Source: Hydractinia symbiolongicarpus (lineage: Eukaryota; Cnidaria; Hydrozoa; Anthoathecata; Hydractiniidae). From it: 64,000 nucleotides of DNA. A model generated the notes under the pieces. That model saw only the letters and a list, made by a program, of their open reading frames with translations. It had not been told where the DNA came from and searched no databases. Positions within the stretch are counted from its first letter, which is position 1. Every line of letters begins with the position of its first letter. This document shows positions 12,133 through 22,261 of the stretch, in pieces. The DNA lies in assembly GCF_029227915.1 (NCBI RefSeq), contig NC_079884.1, positions 20,336,001 to 20,400,000 of the forward strand, given 5' to 3'. The position numbers were made by a program, and so were the translations under genes.

Positions 12133-13390
12133 GTTTCTCAAATTTAAATATTTATTTCAAGCCAGACAGTTTGTAAAACAGGGCTTGGAACATCTAGTTG
12201 AGAGTGTAAAGTACACATGTTTTTTTATAAGCAAGAAAATATCAAAATCAGGATAGAATATGCTTGTGTGAAAAACACGATCAGCCTTACGTCATGTTTA
12301 TTAAGAAAACAATTTAAAAACTTGAACGTTGTTTTTGTGGAATGAAAATATAAAATGATCTTTGTTATTAGCTTTGAAAAACAGCCACAAAAAATATATA
12401 ATTACACAAGGCTAAGTAAAGACAGTGCACTGGTATTAATCAAACCATAGAAGACTCTCTAAGTAAAATACCCATTAGAAAAACATGCATGGTGATTTAA
12501 CAAAGGCTGGCCAACATGCTTAGTATGTGTTTAAAAATTCTCCTATCTCAGCCTAAATATGCTGATCAGAATGCGAATTGTATTTTCAAACCAGGCATCT
12601 TTTTTCTGCATTTTATATCCCCGGTTATCTTGCAAACAAACTGAGAAATTCTTTTTAAGCAGGGTGTGAAGCAAAAGAGTATTTATCTGACGTTACTACC
12701 TTCTTCGTGCTTATCTTACGTCTACTAATTTTTACGCCTTCGCGCAAAAGTTCGTGAATTTTACATTTGAATGCACGCCAAAACTAATTCACGAATGCTG
12801 CTGTGTACAGTTAGTACGACAAATAAATATGTAATTTTCAAATTTATTTTTCGCATTTGGCACGATATTTTAGGTTCGATCTCGATGCGCCATATATAAA
12901 TCAACAATCTCTTGAAAACAATTTATTTTTTCTGTATTTTCTTATATTTATGGGTTTTTTTTATTTCTTATGTTTTTATTTTAATAATAACGAGTATATG
13001 TGATATAAAAATATACATATTTGCTACCTATTTTCTATCGGTTGATCTGATGTAATTTGTTTGTTTATTCTAAAATTGTGAAGGGAAACTTTTTGCATTA
13101 TTTACTCAGTGTTTATATGTAATTTTTTTTTTATTTTCGAAAATCTTAAAATATGGACGCATATGCAAATGAATTTGGCTGCTTATCTAAATTGCTGAGT
13201 CAGGAGAATTTTTGTAGTTGAAAATAGATTAACTTTGCTGAAAGGGTGCGGGATTTTATTATTTCTTCATCTTCTCACAATAGAGTTGTTTTTTGTAAGA
13301 TTTTTGGGTAGTATCCCCTACATATTGAAAAGACATCATTGAAAAAACATTTCGGCAAAATTTTATGCTTCAAAATTTCACTAACCAATC
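12133..13390. other. UBE2Z downstream region, no gene
   Basis: Probable 3' UTR to about 12850 (AATAAA at 12821), then AT-rich sequence without features. Confidence 0.5.
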
Positions 13391-13600
13391 ACTCCGGTGT
13401 CAAGGGGAAAAAGTACTCCCCTAAAAAGTACTCCCAGTACTTATTTCCGGAAAATAAATACTCCCCAGTATATATTTCCTAGGTAAAAAGTACTCCCGGG
13501 AGTATCTTTTTCCTAGGAAATAAGGACTGCTTTGGGAGAAAAGTACCCCCGGGAGTTTTATTTTCCCGGAAAATAAGTACTCCTTTACGTAAAAGGCGCT
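13391..13600. repeat. AGTACTCCC / GGAAAATAAG foldback cluster
   Basis: Short units AAAGTACTCCC, GGGAGTA and TTTCC-GGAAAATA alternate in direct and inverted order at least six times. The region can fold extensively. No gene. Confidence 0.7.
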
Positions 13601-14340
13601 CCTTTGATACCCTATTATTTTTGAACTCCTTTGGGTTAGAAAGTGAATCAGGAAAATATTCTTTATGTATACCATCAAATGATTTTACCTTATCGATCAG
13701 AATTTCTCTAACCCCCTTACAAATATTTTTTTGAAATCATTTAAACAGTACCCATCGAACAGTTACATTACCATCTAATGTTAACATAATGAGCCGAAAA
13801 CGTATTACAAATAAATTCTAACCTTCGTTACTTTTCACTTACAGATTTATTGGATTTTAAACATGAAATTTGAATATTAAAAAATGAGCTTTTTTTCTAT
13901 TGAATTTGAAAATGTCAGTTTCATGGTGAAAAAGCTTTGAACAATGCTGAATTCGAGATAGCTACTTATTTTTTACTTTTTTTCAATTTATCATTTATCA
14001 GATCATCAAAAACTCAACGTTAAAATCTATTAAAAAACCGCCCCGTAAATCGTATAAAGCTAAAAAATATAAAGTGTAAAAGTATACATATCAGGGGCGA
14101 ATCCAAACCCCGTCAATTGGGTCAAAGGACGGGGTTTAAAAATAACAAGTATAGTTTATCTAATTTTCAAATATTTAGTACTAACCAGTAATATTTGGGG
14201 CGTGTAATAATGTATTCATTTGAGCGCTCATCAATATAAAAATTAATAATATTGCCGCCGCTCTGCCGTGATGGCGGATAGAAAAATATGGACCCCGCCC
14301 TGCAGGTTTTTGCCGGAGCAATGAGGTTATTCTTAACTCT

Positions 14341-14426
14341 TATTGGTCTAGAGTGCCGGGTTTGCAGGAGAAGAACACCGGCAGGATTTGATTGGTCATT
14401 ACAGAAGTTTTCTTAAGTTGTGATTG
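14341..14426 (+). promoter_or_regulatory. Three inverted CCAAT boxes
   Basis: ATTGG occurs at about 14342, 14390 and 14422, spaced 48 and 32 bp, within 160 bp of the ATG at 14502. NF-Y binds this core in animals, usually close to transcription starts. No TATA box is evident. Confidence 0.4.
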
Positions 14427-14501
14427 GCTAAAAATCAATACCCTGCAAAAGCAAAAATGCTAGTCTTCATCTTCATATCTTCCTCAACATCATTGCTCAA
14501 C

Positions 14502-14735
14502 ATGGCGTTTAGTTCAGTGAGAGAAGATGTTTTGAAATTATTTCAAGACGAAGATTTGCAGAAATTGATTGAAATATTTAGTATTTATTCTGAGAAATGG
14601 ATAAATTCAAATAAAAATGTGTTTTTAAACATAGAACAGCTTTATGCTGTACTTTCTTGTGGAGAAATTGGTGTGAATGAAGATGCTTTGAATTATCTTC
14701 CTGCATCAGTTTCTTCCAAGAATTGTGTTGCATTG
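14502..14735 (+). CDS. Candidate first exon with CCAAT-box promoter
   Basis: 78 in-frame codons from ATG 14502 to a donor TTG|GTAAGA. The peptide begins MAFSSVREDVLKLFQDEDL and is mostly amphipathic helix-like; no family recognised. Three ATTGG (inverted CCAAT) boxes lie just upstream. It sits inside the ends of a candidate hAT-like element (14092-20364) and just left of a second transposon, so it may be the 5' end of that element's own gene rather than a host gene. The continuation is not visible. Confidence 0.45.
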
Positions 14736-14840
14736 GTAAGATTTTATTTTCTGTAATTTCCATTTCTGATTTTTGCTGACCATTTGTTACCATAGTAATT
14801 AAGTGTACATCACTATTAGTGAGAGCCACTATGTAATTTC

Positions 14841-15315
14841 GTGTGCACAAGTGTGTTAAAAGTGATTTTTTGATTCAAAGTTGTTCCTTAGGTCCCAAAT
14901 TACCAAAAAAATATGGGTGGCAAAATTTTTTGTCCCATCGGACCAAATTAGATGACGTCATCACTTTTACAGTCAGCAAAAAAATAATTTCACATTTATA
15001 TGTCATATTATATATCGTTGGAAAGAGGAGATCAAGTGGATCAAAAAAAATGTAAAAACCATGTCTTCAAAACGTAACGTTCGAAAGATATTACTATTCA
15101 AACTTTGTACAAATTACAGACCGGTAATTTACTGACCCAGCACAAAAATGACTATAACCTGCTCAATAGCGAAGTTTTTTTGTTGAATTTTAGTATGGTA
15201 TTGGGTCACCCTAATGTCTTTCTGTTTGATCAAAATTTATTGCTCAAATCACTTCAAGGGATAATTTACAGACCAGTAATTTACAGACCAAAGCACGTGT
15301 TTAGTTGTTTACTTT
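14841..15315 (+). repeat. Left terminal inverted repeat
   Basis: 475 bp, inverse of 17862-18336. It contains the palindrome TGACGTCA (14954 region) and repeated ACAGACC-GTAATTTAC motifs near its inner end. Confidence 0.9.
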
Positions 15316-15570
15316 AGTTTTGAAAAGCAAGTAGCGAATTTCACTTAGACATTTTGTATGTATTAGTATCAGTATAATAACAAGTTTTGTTTTATAATTG
15401 TTCGATTTCATAGACATAGACATAGAATTCGAATGTTCTATTTCTAGAAAACATTCTATTGTTCAATTTCATAGCTAGACTGTTTAATTTCGAAGTGTTA
15501 GTGAAGTGTAATGTGAAGTTTATAGTATAGACATACATGCATAGTAATAAAATGAATAGACCGATTTAAA

Positions 15571-17777
15571 ATGGATGTTAACTGTGTAAAAACAATAAAT
15601 GTGCTGGATTTTGGGAAATGTATAGTGTGTCAGAAAGATACATCAAAAAAGGTACCGCCTTACTTAAACATTTTTTCCCATTCCTGTTCTGAGTTCTGAG
15701 AGTTTTGAGAGAAAGATTTTTGTTTGATACTTTGACCAAGATGTCGTATTTTGTTTAGAATGTTGGCAACCCAAAAGAGCAGTATTTGAAAAAGTTATTA
15801 TCATGTCTGGAGGAAAGAGTTAGTTGTGGTGATTCGAAGTATCTAGATTGTTGGGAAAAACTGAAGTCATATGATATTGTACAGCTTGTTGAAGGAAAGT
15901 CTTCATACCATTCTGATTGTTACAAAATGGCCACAAATAAAACAGAGATAGACAGGTTAAAGAAACGGCCAGTACCCAAAGAGTCTTCAGACAGTTTTAG
16001 CCCATCATTTGTTGTATCTGTGAAACAAAATGAAAAAAAAACATTGCGCTTAAGTGGAATTATGTTTCAAAAACACCTTTGCATTATTTGTCAAGAAAGG
16101 GGAGGAAAGATACATAAAGTTATGTCAAAGACGGTAGCAAGAAAGATACTGGAGAGTTTTGAAGCTTATAGCAGATAAATCATTTTTCATCCGTATGAAC
16201 AATATTCCTAACGCTGATGCGATTGCAAATGATGCCCAATATCATTTAGCATGTTGGGTGAAGATTCAGAGAGAGGCTTTAGCATTACATCAAGACATAT
16301 CACAGTTACAAAATATGGAAGATACAGACCGCGCACTTGCAGATGTTGAAATAATTAACATAATCAAACATTTATTGGGGGAATCACACGACAACGTAAT
16401 AAGTATGAACGATGTTAACTATACATACAACAACTTAATGGGAAACTCCGAAAGCAACCAAATCAATTACAAGCGATATTTAAAGCACTTGTTAACAGAA
16501 AATATTGAGGACATAGTGTTTTCAAGACCTCCATCAAGAACAGAATCAGAAAGAATTTGTACAACCCAGACGCAATCAAAAGCAATCGAGTTGAACTTTC
16601 AAAACCCCGTAGATGATGTCGCTACAATATTCGAGTGCGCAAAACTAGTGCGTGAACAACTTCTCAAACAACAACCATGGCAATTTAATGGCAGTTATGA
16701 CGGATTTGTTGTACCAAAGTTGTTGCAGTCACTCATCAGATGGTTGATAATTGGTCCAAGAAAAAGCATTGACACTTCAAACAGAAGAGCATCTTCGATC
16801 GACAACTGTGTTAGTAACATATGTCAAGTCATTATTAATTGTTTGAAAACAAATAGGCAAAGCAACCACAAGCCAAAAATAGGAACCAGTGATGGAGGAT
16901 TCAGAAATAATTGTGAAACACCCTTCACGGTCGGATTAGGTCTTCATATCTATAAAGAGACTAGGAGTAAAAAGGTGTTAGATTGTTTATCTGATCTTAA
17001 CTTAACTGTTAGCTACGATAAAATCGTGAAAATTAAAACAGAATTAGCTAATGCAGTTTCAGAGAAAATGAAAGAAAATGACGGGATATATGTTCCCCCA
17101 AATATCAAAAAAGGAGTGCCAATTCACTTTGCAGTTGATAATACTGATTTCAAAAATGACACTCCAGATGGTAAAAATGAATTTCATGGAACTGGTCAAA
17201 TACTTTTTCAAAAGGGTATAAAGAGCATCGAACATCTTGAAATTCCACGGCAAAATGTCAATGTTGATCAAAGAAAGCAACACTACCAATTGAGTGGCTC
17301 AACATGTAGCAGGATAGCTTCTAACGTCAATAAATTGCTTTGTACCATGGATGACTTCGATGTCAACTTCCGACAATCCGTTGGCATTTATTCTCCAAAT
17401 TCCAGTGTGATGCTGATATGTTGCCACCAACATTAGCTGCATTGAAGTACAAAATATTCAGGTGTCACTTCATTTCAATGGTTTTACGAAGCTCGCATAT
17501 CCTCATTCAACAACTTCCAAATGCAGTCAATTATGGTTGGGATACAGATGAAGTCGGTAACTTATCCCCCATAATGACTGATGAACTTCCTGCACCGTTG
17601 GCACTTATCGAGTTAAGTTCTTGTAATTGCAAAACAAGTTGCATATCCAACCGATGTAAATGCCGTAAAAATGGTTTTTTGTGCACTGACATGTGTAAAT
17701 GTACGACGTGTCAAAACAGTGGTGGCGCAAGCGATGAATCCGAGTCAGATGAATATAGTTCTAGTGATGATGAGTGA
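15571..17777 (+). pseudogene. Cysteine-rich transposon protein, two frameshifts
   Basis: Exon 1 is 15571-15651 (MDVNCVKTINVLDFGKCIVC...), a 107-bp GT/AG intron follows, and exon 2 starts at 15759 in phase. Frame shifts near 16160 (after KILESFE) and near 17385 break exon 2 into three frames. The N-terminal part has two similar modules, each CxxC followed after 40-60 residues by YHxxC: CIVCQ...YHSDC and CIICQ...YHLACW. The middle has FAVDNTDFKNDTPDGKNEFH, an acidic motif that could hold catalytic residues. The shifted end carries LPPTLAAL and a CXC-like tail (CNCKTSCISNRCKCRKNG, then CTDMCKCTTC) and an acidic Ser-rich terminus. I know this architecture from unnamed predicted proteins of cnidarian genomes but cannot assign it to a named superfamily. 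Confidence 0.75.
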
Positions 17778-17861
17778 ATGAAACATTGTACAAGCATTGC
17801 TGAAGTTGTTTTTTGTCATTATTTTCATCAATTTTTTTAACTTTGTGAAATTGCCAGAAAG

Positions 17862-18336
17862 AAAGTAAACAACTAAACACGTGCTTTGGTCTGTAAATTA
17901 CTGGTCTGTAAATTAACCCTTGAAGTGATTTGAACAATAAATTTTGATCAAACAGAAAGACATTAGGGTGACCCAATACCATACTAAAATTCAACAAAAA
18001 AACTTCGCTATTGAGCAGGTTATAGTCATTTTTGTGCCGGGTCAGTAAATTACCGGTCTGTAATTTGTACAAAGTTTGAATAGTAATATCTTTCGAACGT
18101 TACGTTTTGAAGACATGGTTCTTACATTTTTTTTGATCCACTCGATCTCCTCTTTCCAACGATATATAATATGACATATAAATGTGAAATTATTTTTTTG
18201 CTGACTGTAAAAGTGATGACGTCATCTAATTTGGTCCGATGGGACAAAAAATTTTGCCACCCATATTTTTTTGGTAATTTGGGACCTAAGGAACAACTTT
18301 AAATCAAAAAATCACTTTTAACACACATGTGCACAC
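17862..18336 (-). repeat. Right terminal inverted repeat
   Basis: 475 bp, inverse of 14841-15315, starting 85 bp after the stop codon of the element's gene. The few differences include small substitutions such as CAGCAC/CCGGCAC. Confidence 0.9.
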
Positions 18337-18473
18337 GAAGCTTTATATCAGAACATAGCAGCCCTCACTATATGTCATCACCATGAACTACTTATGGCTA
18401 GCTAGCTAGCTACATGTATTCGTGGTTTTTGTTTTGATTATTACTCTTGGAGAGCTAGCAACCGTATCTATGG

Positions 18474-18871
18474 TAGATAGATAGATAGATGTGCATATTT
18501 TACATGGCTAGCCTCACAAATATCAAGGGATATACCCTGTCTATTATTTCCAGGAGGGGCCATGGCGTAGATGGAGAGTTGAGTATTTAATGCTCATTTT
18601 GAGCTACGCAGACCCAATTAGAGCCCGCGCTCTACTAGACAACTCCCGGCAACATCCAACGGCCCACACAGTGTGCCATCTTCCCAATTTCCCTCACATG
18701 GCTTGGGTTAACCCGGGGCTATGGTAACATTCACTCGCCCATGTTGAATCGCCGTCAAGAGGAATCGAACCCCGGTCTCCCGCACAGAGTATGAGAGCTA
18801 TAACCACTAATCTACGGCGCCACATAACCACTAATCTACGGCGCCACATAACCACTAATCTACGGCGCCAC
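18474..18871 (-). mobile_element. tRNA-derived SINE, copy 3, with triplicated head
   Basis: Same family on the minus strand, tail (GATA)n at 18474-18490. Its 5' end has three tandem copies of the 23-bp GGCGCC-to-TAACCACTAATCTAC head unit, so the A-box region is repeated. It lies inside the nested transposon complex. Confidence 0.9.
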
Positions 18872-18950
18872 AAGCTAGCTGGCATGTGTGTGTGTGGAAT
18901 TAATAATGGTTTTGATTCTTCTCAAAATGTTAAAACTTAGTGTCTTAATA

Positions 18951-19320
18951 TTGGGAAGAATATACTGATACTCTCCCTGATAGCATATCCTTGGCATTAA
19001 AAGCAGTTTCTTTCCCTGGTTTTGAAAATATAAAAATAGCCCTACGTATTCTTGGGACTCTTCCTGTTACTTCCTGTGAGAGTGAAAGGAGTTTCTCTGC
19101 ATTAAGAAGGTTAAAAGAATACGCACGGACTACCATGACCAATGATCGTTTAAATGGGTTAGCATTGTTATATATCCATCAAGAAATTATCCCTGACAAA
19201 GATAAAGTCTTGATAGATACGCTCTTTCAAATCGTAGGCTTGAATTTTAATTGTTATGTATATTTGTTGCAAAGGTTGGTATTATATTATACTATTGGTA
19301 TTCTTAAAAAATTAATTTAA
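18951..19320 (+). pseudogene. hAT transposase C-terminal dimerisation domain, remnant
   Basis: The frame from about 18951 reads YWEEYTDTLPDSISLALKAV and continues through LPVTSCESERSFSALRRLK to NDRLNGLALLYIHQEI. The S-ERSFS-L--LK pattern followed by RL--LALL-IH is the diagnostic Dimer_Tnp_hAT region. The rest of the transposase (BED finger, DDE domain) is missing; the sequence upstream is a SINE and another transposon. Confidence 0.85.
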
Positions 19321-19424
19321 TAGAAAATATGTTTATCAAAATTATTAAAACACTTATATTAATACTACTTTGTCACTTTGATTGTTAACATATTTCGTGT
19401 TCCATTTCCATTATTTTAGTCCAT

Positions 19425-19858
19425 AGTTCATTTAATTGACAACTGTCAAGAAATAGTAGAACATAGTTGCAGGGACTATGGGGTTACTCAGTTGTCATTT
19501 TATCCTGCATTCATTTTTATTCATATCAAACCATTTCATTGCAATATTCATTATCATTTAATTGGCAACTGTCAAGAAATAGTAGAACATAGTTGCAGGG
19601 ACTATGGGGTTACTCAGTTGTCATTTTATCCTGCATTCATTTTTATTCATATCAAACCATTTCATTGCAATATTCATTATCATTTAATTGGCAACTGTCA
19701 AGAAATAGTAGAACATAGTTGCAGGGACTATGGGGTTACTCAGTTGTCATTTTATCCTGCATTCATTTTAATTTATATAAAACCATTTCATTCCAATATT
19801 CATTATCATTTAATTGAAAACTGTCAAGAAATAGTAGAACATAGTTGCAGTTGTCAAG
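19425..19858 (+). repeat. 126-bp tandem repeat, about 3.4 copies
   Basis: Copies start at AACTGTCAAG positions 19441, 19567, 19693 and 19819. Copies 1-3 are almost identical; the last is shorter and diverged. The period is a multiple of three, so an open frame runs through the array (42-residue repeat), but the peptide looks like translated repeat, not a protein. The array lies just downstream of the hAT remnant and may be a subterminal repeat of that element. Confidence 0.9.
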
Positions 19859-21163
19859 TTATCCTGTATTTTTTAAATATAAATATGCCAATGACAGCTA
19901 AATTTTTCTCTATTTTTTCCTCATCATTGTATCTTGTTATCTTAATTCTTTAGTTCTTTTTTATTTGGCTGTCCATGTCTGGATGACATTTTTTGTTATC
20001 CTAGGCATGCTGATGAGCTCTGATATTGAGCGAAACGGCCTATTAACATCTATAAATTATATGAGATAATCTTGTTTCTTTAGTTCATAGGCTTCATATA
20101 TAACAATAGAAACTCAGCAAGAAAGACAAGCAACCAAACAACATTGTTGAAAAGATGACACGGTAACGATTTTCGTTTTATGCTGTATGAATGACAAATA
20201 GCCTTTTTATTTTCCAAATAATTTAGATGCGGGAATGTTGTTTTCAGACAATCTAGGATCCTCCAATGTTTAAAAATTTTCTGGCCCCTCAGGCCCAACC
20301 ATGGTGTCACTAATATAAGTACATTTTATGACGGGGTACATCAGAAATCCTAGATCCGCCCCTGCATATGAAGATGTAAAAAAAATTAACGGTTAAGCAA
20401 TAAAACGAAATGAAAAGAAACAAAATAAGAAGACAACGATTCGATATACATAGGATTTTGAGATACTACATACTACGTACTTATATGATAAACTAAATTA
20501 GTCAAAGTTAAAAGCCCTAAATTATTTTTTTTATGATAATTTTTTTTTTCTTTTGGTCAAAAAAATCATCAACAAACAAATTTCGAGATAACAACAGTTT
20601 TGCTAAATTATATTTCAGACACCTTAGGGAAGGGTCTCAGTTTTTGTTCCTCCAAACACGACATGAGATGTGCTCGCATTTTGTCCACGACAAATGCAAC
20701 ATTAGAGGGTGACTTTCCATCTAGAAGTTCAGCTGCAAATGCTATCGCAAAAAGTCCACAATTTTAGTTATCAAGTTGCCTTTGTACTTTAGTAAAAGAT
20801 ACCACCTCAGTTCCTGAAAAGTAATTTTTGTATAAAGACTGGATTGCTTTTCTAGAGGAAGGTGTTAGAGTATCGTTTGAGCTGTCACAAACTTGAACTC
20901 GACAGTTGGAACAAAAAATTAAGATCCAGTGATTACGGCCATCATGTAGTAGCTGGACGTGCTCTTTATATACAGCTTCGTATGATTTGGTTTACATTTT
21001 TCTTTTGGGAATTAAGGACCGTTTGAAAGGTTTGAGGTGTTCCAATGTCCTTGCAGATCAGTTTTTGGGCCGCATCCATTAATCTATCGTTCAACCATCC
21101 ATCCTTTGAAAGTAAAATATCCTTATCTTCTTGCTGCAAGATATACAAGCGATTGCGAAGCCA

Positions 21164-21280
21164 ACCTCGTCCCCAGGCCCATTTTTCTCTTTTTGACGAT
21201 CTCGGACAGCGAGAAGAAAAGAAATTTCTTCGCGCCGTCTCGGATATCAAAAAGCGAAAAATTGCCCTGGGTACGAGGTT
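21164..21280. mobile_element. Foldback MITE inserted in the protease pseudogene
   Basis: Starts ACCTCGTCCCCAGG and ends CCCTGGGTACGAGGT, with arms that pair over most of the length. GATTGCGAAGCCA lies on both sides (21151-21163 and 21281-21293), a 13-bp duplication that repeats the WLRN codons of the interrupted gene. Confidence 0.75.
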
Positions 21281-21737
21281 GATTGCGAAGCCACTCATCT
21301 TGATTTGATTCGATTTCGGGCTCATGAATTGTGTTTGCAGTCAACTTCTTTCTCCAAAAAATTCGATCAATTAAAAACCAACTGTATCTTTTTTTCAAGA
21401 ATTAACCAAGCTAATTTCCAATTTTTGTTTGCAATTGCTGTACGGACATCATCGGTTGCCCCACTTGTCAAGAAAGTTTGTTTACACTTACTTTTACTTT
21501 GTTTTGATAAACCGGTAACCTTTCCAAAACATTATTGTAGAAGTCCAGGTACACCAATCGCAAGACGCTACTCTTTTTTGGTTGGATGATTGTTCGGAAT
21601 CTCGAGTATTTTCAATGGATTTGTAAGCAGCAACATACTTAATTGATAGTTCTAAAATCATCAAAAGGTCAAAATAATTTTTCTGTGCTTTTTGCGGAAA
21701 TTGTACGCTTTTTTGGTGTCGTGATACAAGGTCTTTA

Positions 21738-21895
21738 ATGGCTGTTGCGGGTTGGGATGCGGGATGATCGGCGGTCGCTGTTAGTATGCATGCGGGTTGT
21801 TCGGCGGTCGTTGTTGGTTGAGATGCAGAATGATCGGCAAGATGTTCAGCGGTTGCTGTTGGTTGTGATGCAGGTTCATCGGTGGTCGTTGCGGG
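21738..21895 (-). repeat. Imperfect ~42-bp tandem repeat
   Basis: Recurring GGTTG-GATGC-G-ATGATCGGCGGTCG units. On the minus strand it keeps an open frame rich in Ala, Thr, Pro and Gln, so it is a low-complexity linker of the degraded protease gene. Confidence 0.6.
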
Positions 21896-22261
21896 ACCTT
21901 CATCTGCAAACTCTTGACTTTCGTTGGCATGAAATTCACGGTACGAATTGCATTAATCGCACTTCGCTCGAAATCTAGCAATATTTCTCCTGGACTGTTA
22001 CCTTGAATTAAAGGTACTGTCCGATTAAAAAACAATATCTTTTCTTTTGTTTTATTAAGTATCAAAAATAACGAAGATTGCACTCTTAAACAACAAAGAT
22101 TTATCCAATACCGGAGCCGGAAAGAACAGCGAATGATGAGCTAGTTCCGACTTTTCAAGACGTAGACGAACCTAATATTGGAAACCTTGTTGCTCCCACT
22201 TCTAAATGTGAGAGGATGCCCTCTGAAGTGTAGAATGTTTTTGCTGTCACGAGACAGACTC

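Larger units (their letters stand above)
14817..18370 (+). mobile_element. DNA transposon with 475-bp inverted repeats and a cysteine-rich ORF
   Basis: The arms 14841-15315 and 17862-18336 are inverted copies, nearly identical by eye. They end GTGTGCACA...TTTACTTT. Weaker inverted similarity (TAGTGAG...CTATGT) continues outward to about 14817 and 18370, so the true tips and the target duplication are unresolved. Each arm contains the subterminal motif GGTCTGTAA-TTAC three times in inverted or direct order, a plausible transposase-binding array. Between the arms is one two-exon gene, broken by two frameshifts. High arm identity implies recent movement or gene conversion. Confidence 0.85.
14092..20364 (+). 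mobile_element. Candidate hAT-type shell element containing nested insertions
   Basis: Left end CAGGGGCGAATCCA at 14092; the right end at 20364 is the inverse of CAGGGGCGGATCTAGG. Eight of the first nine bases match, and CCCCGTCA recurs a little inside each end. CATAT flanks both sides (14087-14091 and 20365-20369), a 5-bp target duplication. CAGGGG termini are typical of hAT elements, and a hAT dimerisation domain lies inside at 18951-19320. The interior is occupied by another transposon (about 14817-18370), a SINE and a tandem array. The two ends could also belong to separate MITEs; the shared 5-bp flank argues against that but is short. Confidence 0.5.
20608..21955 (-). pseudogene. Ulp1/C48-like cysteine protease gene, degraded
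   Basis: Reading right to left: an acidic, Pro/Thr-rich repeat part (PATTTDEPASQP types, 21895-21738), a helical part (FPQKAQKNYFDLLMILEL), DDVRTAIANKNWKLAW, then the protease-like domain. Its motifs are KDGWLNDRLMDAAQKLIC, EHVQLLHDGRNHWILIFC (His), QVCDSS (Asp) and NCGLFAIAFAAELL (Cys), ending KVSEI at the stop. Damage: a foldback MITE at 21164-21280 within the upstream coding part, a frameshift near 20990, at least one further frame change near 21540, and TAA at 20764-20766 directly before the catalytic NCG. Such domains occur in transposon-borne and host deSUMOylase-like proteins; a transposon origin is more likely here. Confidence 0.65.

Noticed and set aside
13421-13678. 85-codon minus-strand frame
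   Set aside because: It reads across the AGTACTCCC foldback cluster.
15105-15317. Frame MYKLQTGNLL, also seen at 17761-18072
   Set aside because: The same peptide appears twice because both frames lie in the two inverted repeat arms of the transposon.
19492-19953. 153-codon frame with repeated peptide
   Set aside because: It is the translated 126-bp tandem array; the composition is not protein-like and there is no start or splice support.
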